A stretch of DNA of 32,883 nucleotides. Source: Arthrobacter sp. Leaf69. GTDB taxonomy: Bacteria > Actinomycetota > Actinomycetes > Actinomycetales > Micrococcaceae. Positions 32,570 through 32,883 of this stretch are shown piece by piece. The notes under the pieces were generated by a model. That model did not search any database. It saw only the letters and a list, made by a program, of their open reading frames with translations, and was not told the origin of the DNA. Position numbers and translations under genes: made by a program. Each line of letters opens with the position of its first letter. Within the stretch, counting starts at the first letter, position 1. The stretch covers positions 181,426 through 214,308 of the forward strand of contig NZ_LMLR01000015.1 of the NCBI RefSeq assembly GCF_001422645.1, in the 5' to 3' direction.

Positions 32570-32883
32570 ATGGACGGGACTCAGTCAACCGCGTGGGCTC
32601 TGGCAGAAGTGGCGTGTGACTACGCCTCTGCCGGCCTGGCGCTGGGCGGCGACGTGGCTGAGCTGAACGGTGCGCAATTGATTGCTGAAATCCGGGCCCT
32701 GGAAGACGCGAAATCCGCCCTGGCTGCCCGTCAGGCACGTTTGTCCGTCGCGTTCGATCTGCTGCAGCGCCGTGAACAGGCCGACGCCGGGATGCCGGCG
32801 GCCGAGCTCGGGGCCGGGGTCGGCGCGCAGATCGCCCTGGCCCGGCGCGAATCCCCGCCAAGGGCGGCAGGCTCCTCGGCCTG
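32570..32883 (+). CDS. DUF222-domain protein (probable HNH endonuclease family), 5' part
   Basis: The frame begins at ATG 32570 and runs off the right edge after 104 residues. It has the typical DUF222 start: ELNGAQLIAEIRALEDAKSALAARQARLSVAFDLLQRREQADAG, a long helix, then LGAGVGAQIALARRESPPRA. Genes of this family (13E12-type in mycobacteria) usually end in an HNH nuclease domain and occur in many copies in Arthrobacter-like genomes. The HNH part would lie outside the window, so it is not confirmed. GACACT, 6 nt before the ATG, is a possible leaderless -10 box. Confidence 0.85.
   Translation, partial: MDGTQSTAWALAEVACDYASAGLALGGDVAELNGAQLIAEIRALEDAKSALAARQARLSVAFDLLQRREQADAGMPAAELGAGVGAQIALARRESPPRAAGSSA

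Overview
The window reads as chromosomal DNA from a high-GC actinobacterium, most likely of the Micrococcaceae (Arthrobacter/Pseudarthrobacter type). The pointers are strong G/C third positions, many GTG starts, TAnnnT-type -10 boxes placed 6-8 nt before start codons (leaderless mRNAs), and actinobacterial protein types: the HemD-winged-helix fusion, DinB2-like polymerase, LpdA-like quinone reductase, AccA3-type carboxylase, LGFP repeats and a DUF222 gene. The genus is an inference. No rRNA, tRNA, CRISPR, phage or insertion sequence was recognised. No gene-free stretch exceeds about 290 bp.

Layout. 1-264: tail of an LGFP-repeat secreted protein with a terminator. 517-5019: mfd and a membrane metal-dependent hydrolase. 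5108-6121: a two-helix membrane protein and deoC. 6210-12781: nitrite-reduction block, with a shortened NirB-like flavoprotein, the operon nirB - cobA - hemD/wHTH on the minus strand, and nirD diverging on the plus strand. 12798-16046: phosphohexomutase-family enzyme, Rrf2 regulator and purine nucleoside phosphorylase. 16189-20397: LpdA-like flavoprotein, three proteins of uncertain role, and a HemG-like flavodoxin. 20581-21654: Y-family polymerase. 21670-26919: nitrate-assimilation operon narK - nasA - nasB-like. 27207-32205: MHS-type transporter, glutamine amidotransferase-like protein, biotin-dependent acyl-CoA carboxylase alpha chain and Maf. 32276-end: a small ORF and the start of a DUF222 gene.

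The common theme is assimilatory nitrate reduction. NarK imports nitrate, NasA with the FAD/[2Fe-2S] NasB-like partner reduces it to nitrite, and NirBD reduces nitrite to ammonium. CobA and the HemD fusion help supply or regulate siroheme for NirB. The genes lie in two blocks about 9 kb apart, but both carry arrays of 5-bp boxes at exact 11-bp spacing upstream (12214-12262 and 26965-27002) that resemble GlnR a/b boxes. A weaker array (7151-7210) lies before the NirB-like flavoprotein. This points to one nitrogen-control regulon.

The most unusual items are the DinB2-like polymerase with isoleucine at the steric-gate position, the NirB-like flavoprotein that has lost part of its flavin-binding region, the 11-bp-phased box arrays, twin inverted repeats before the MHS transporter, and a recurring leaderless promoter geometry. 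No clearly new multi-gene system is evident. The nearest candidate is the GlnR-like regulon with its degenerate flavoprotein.
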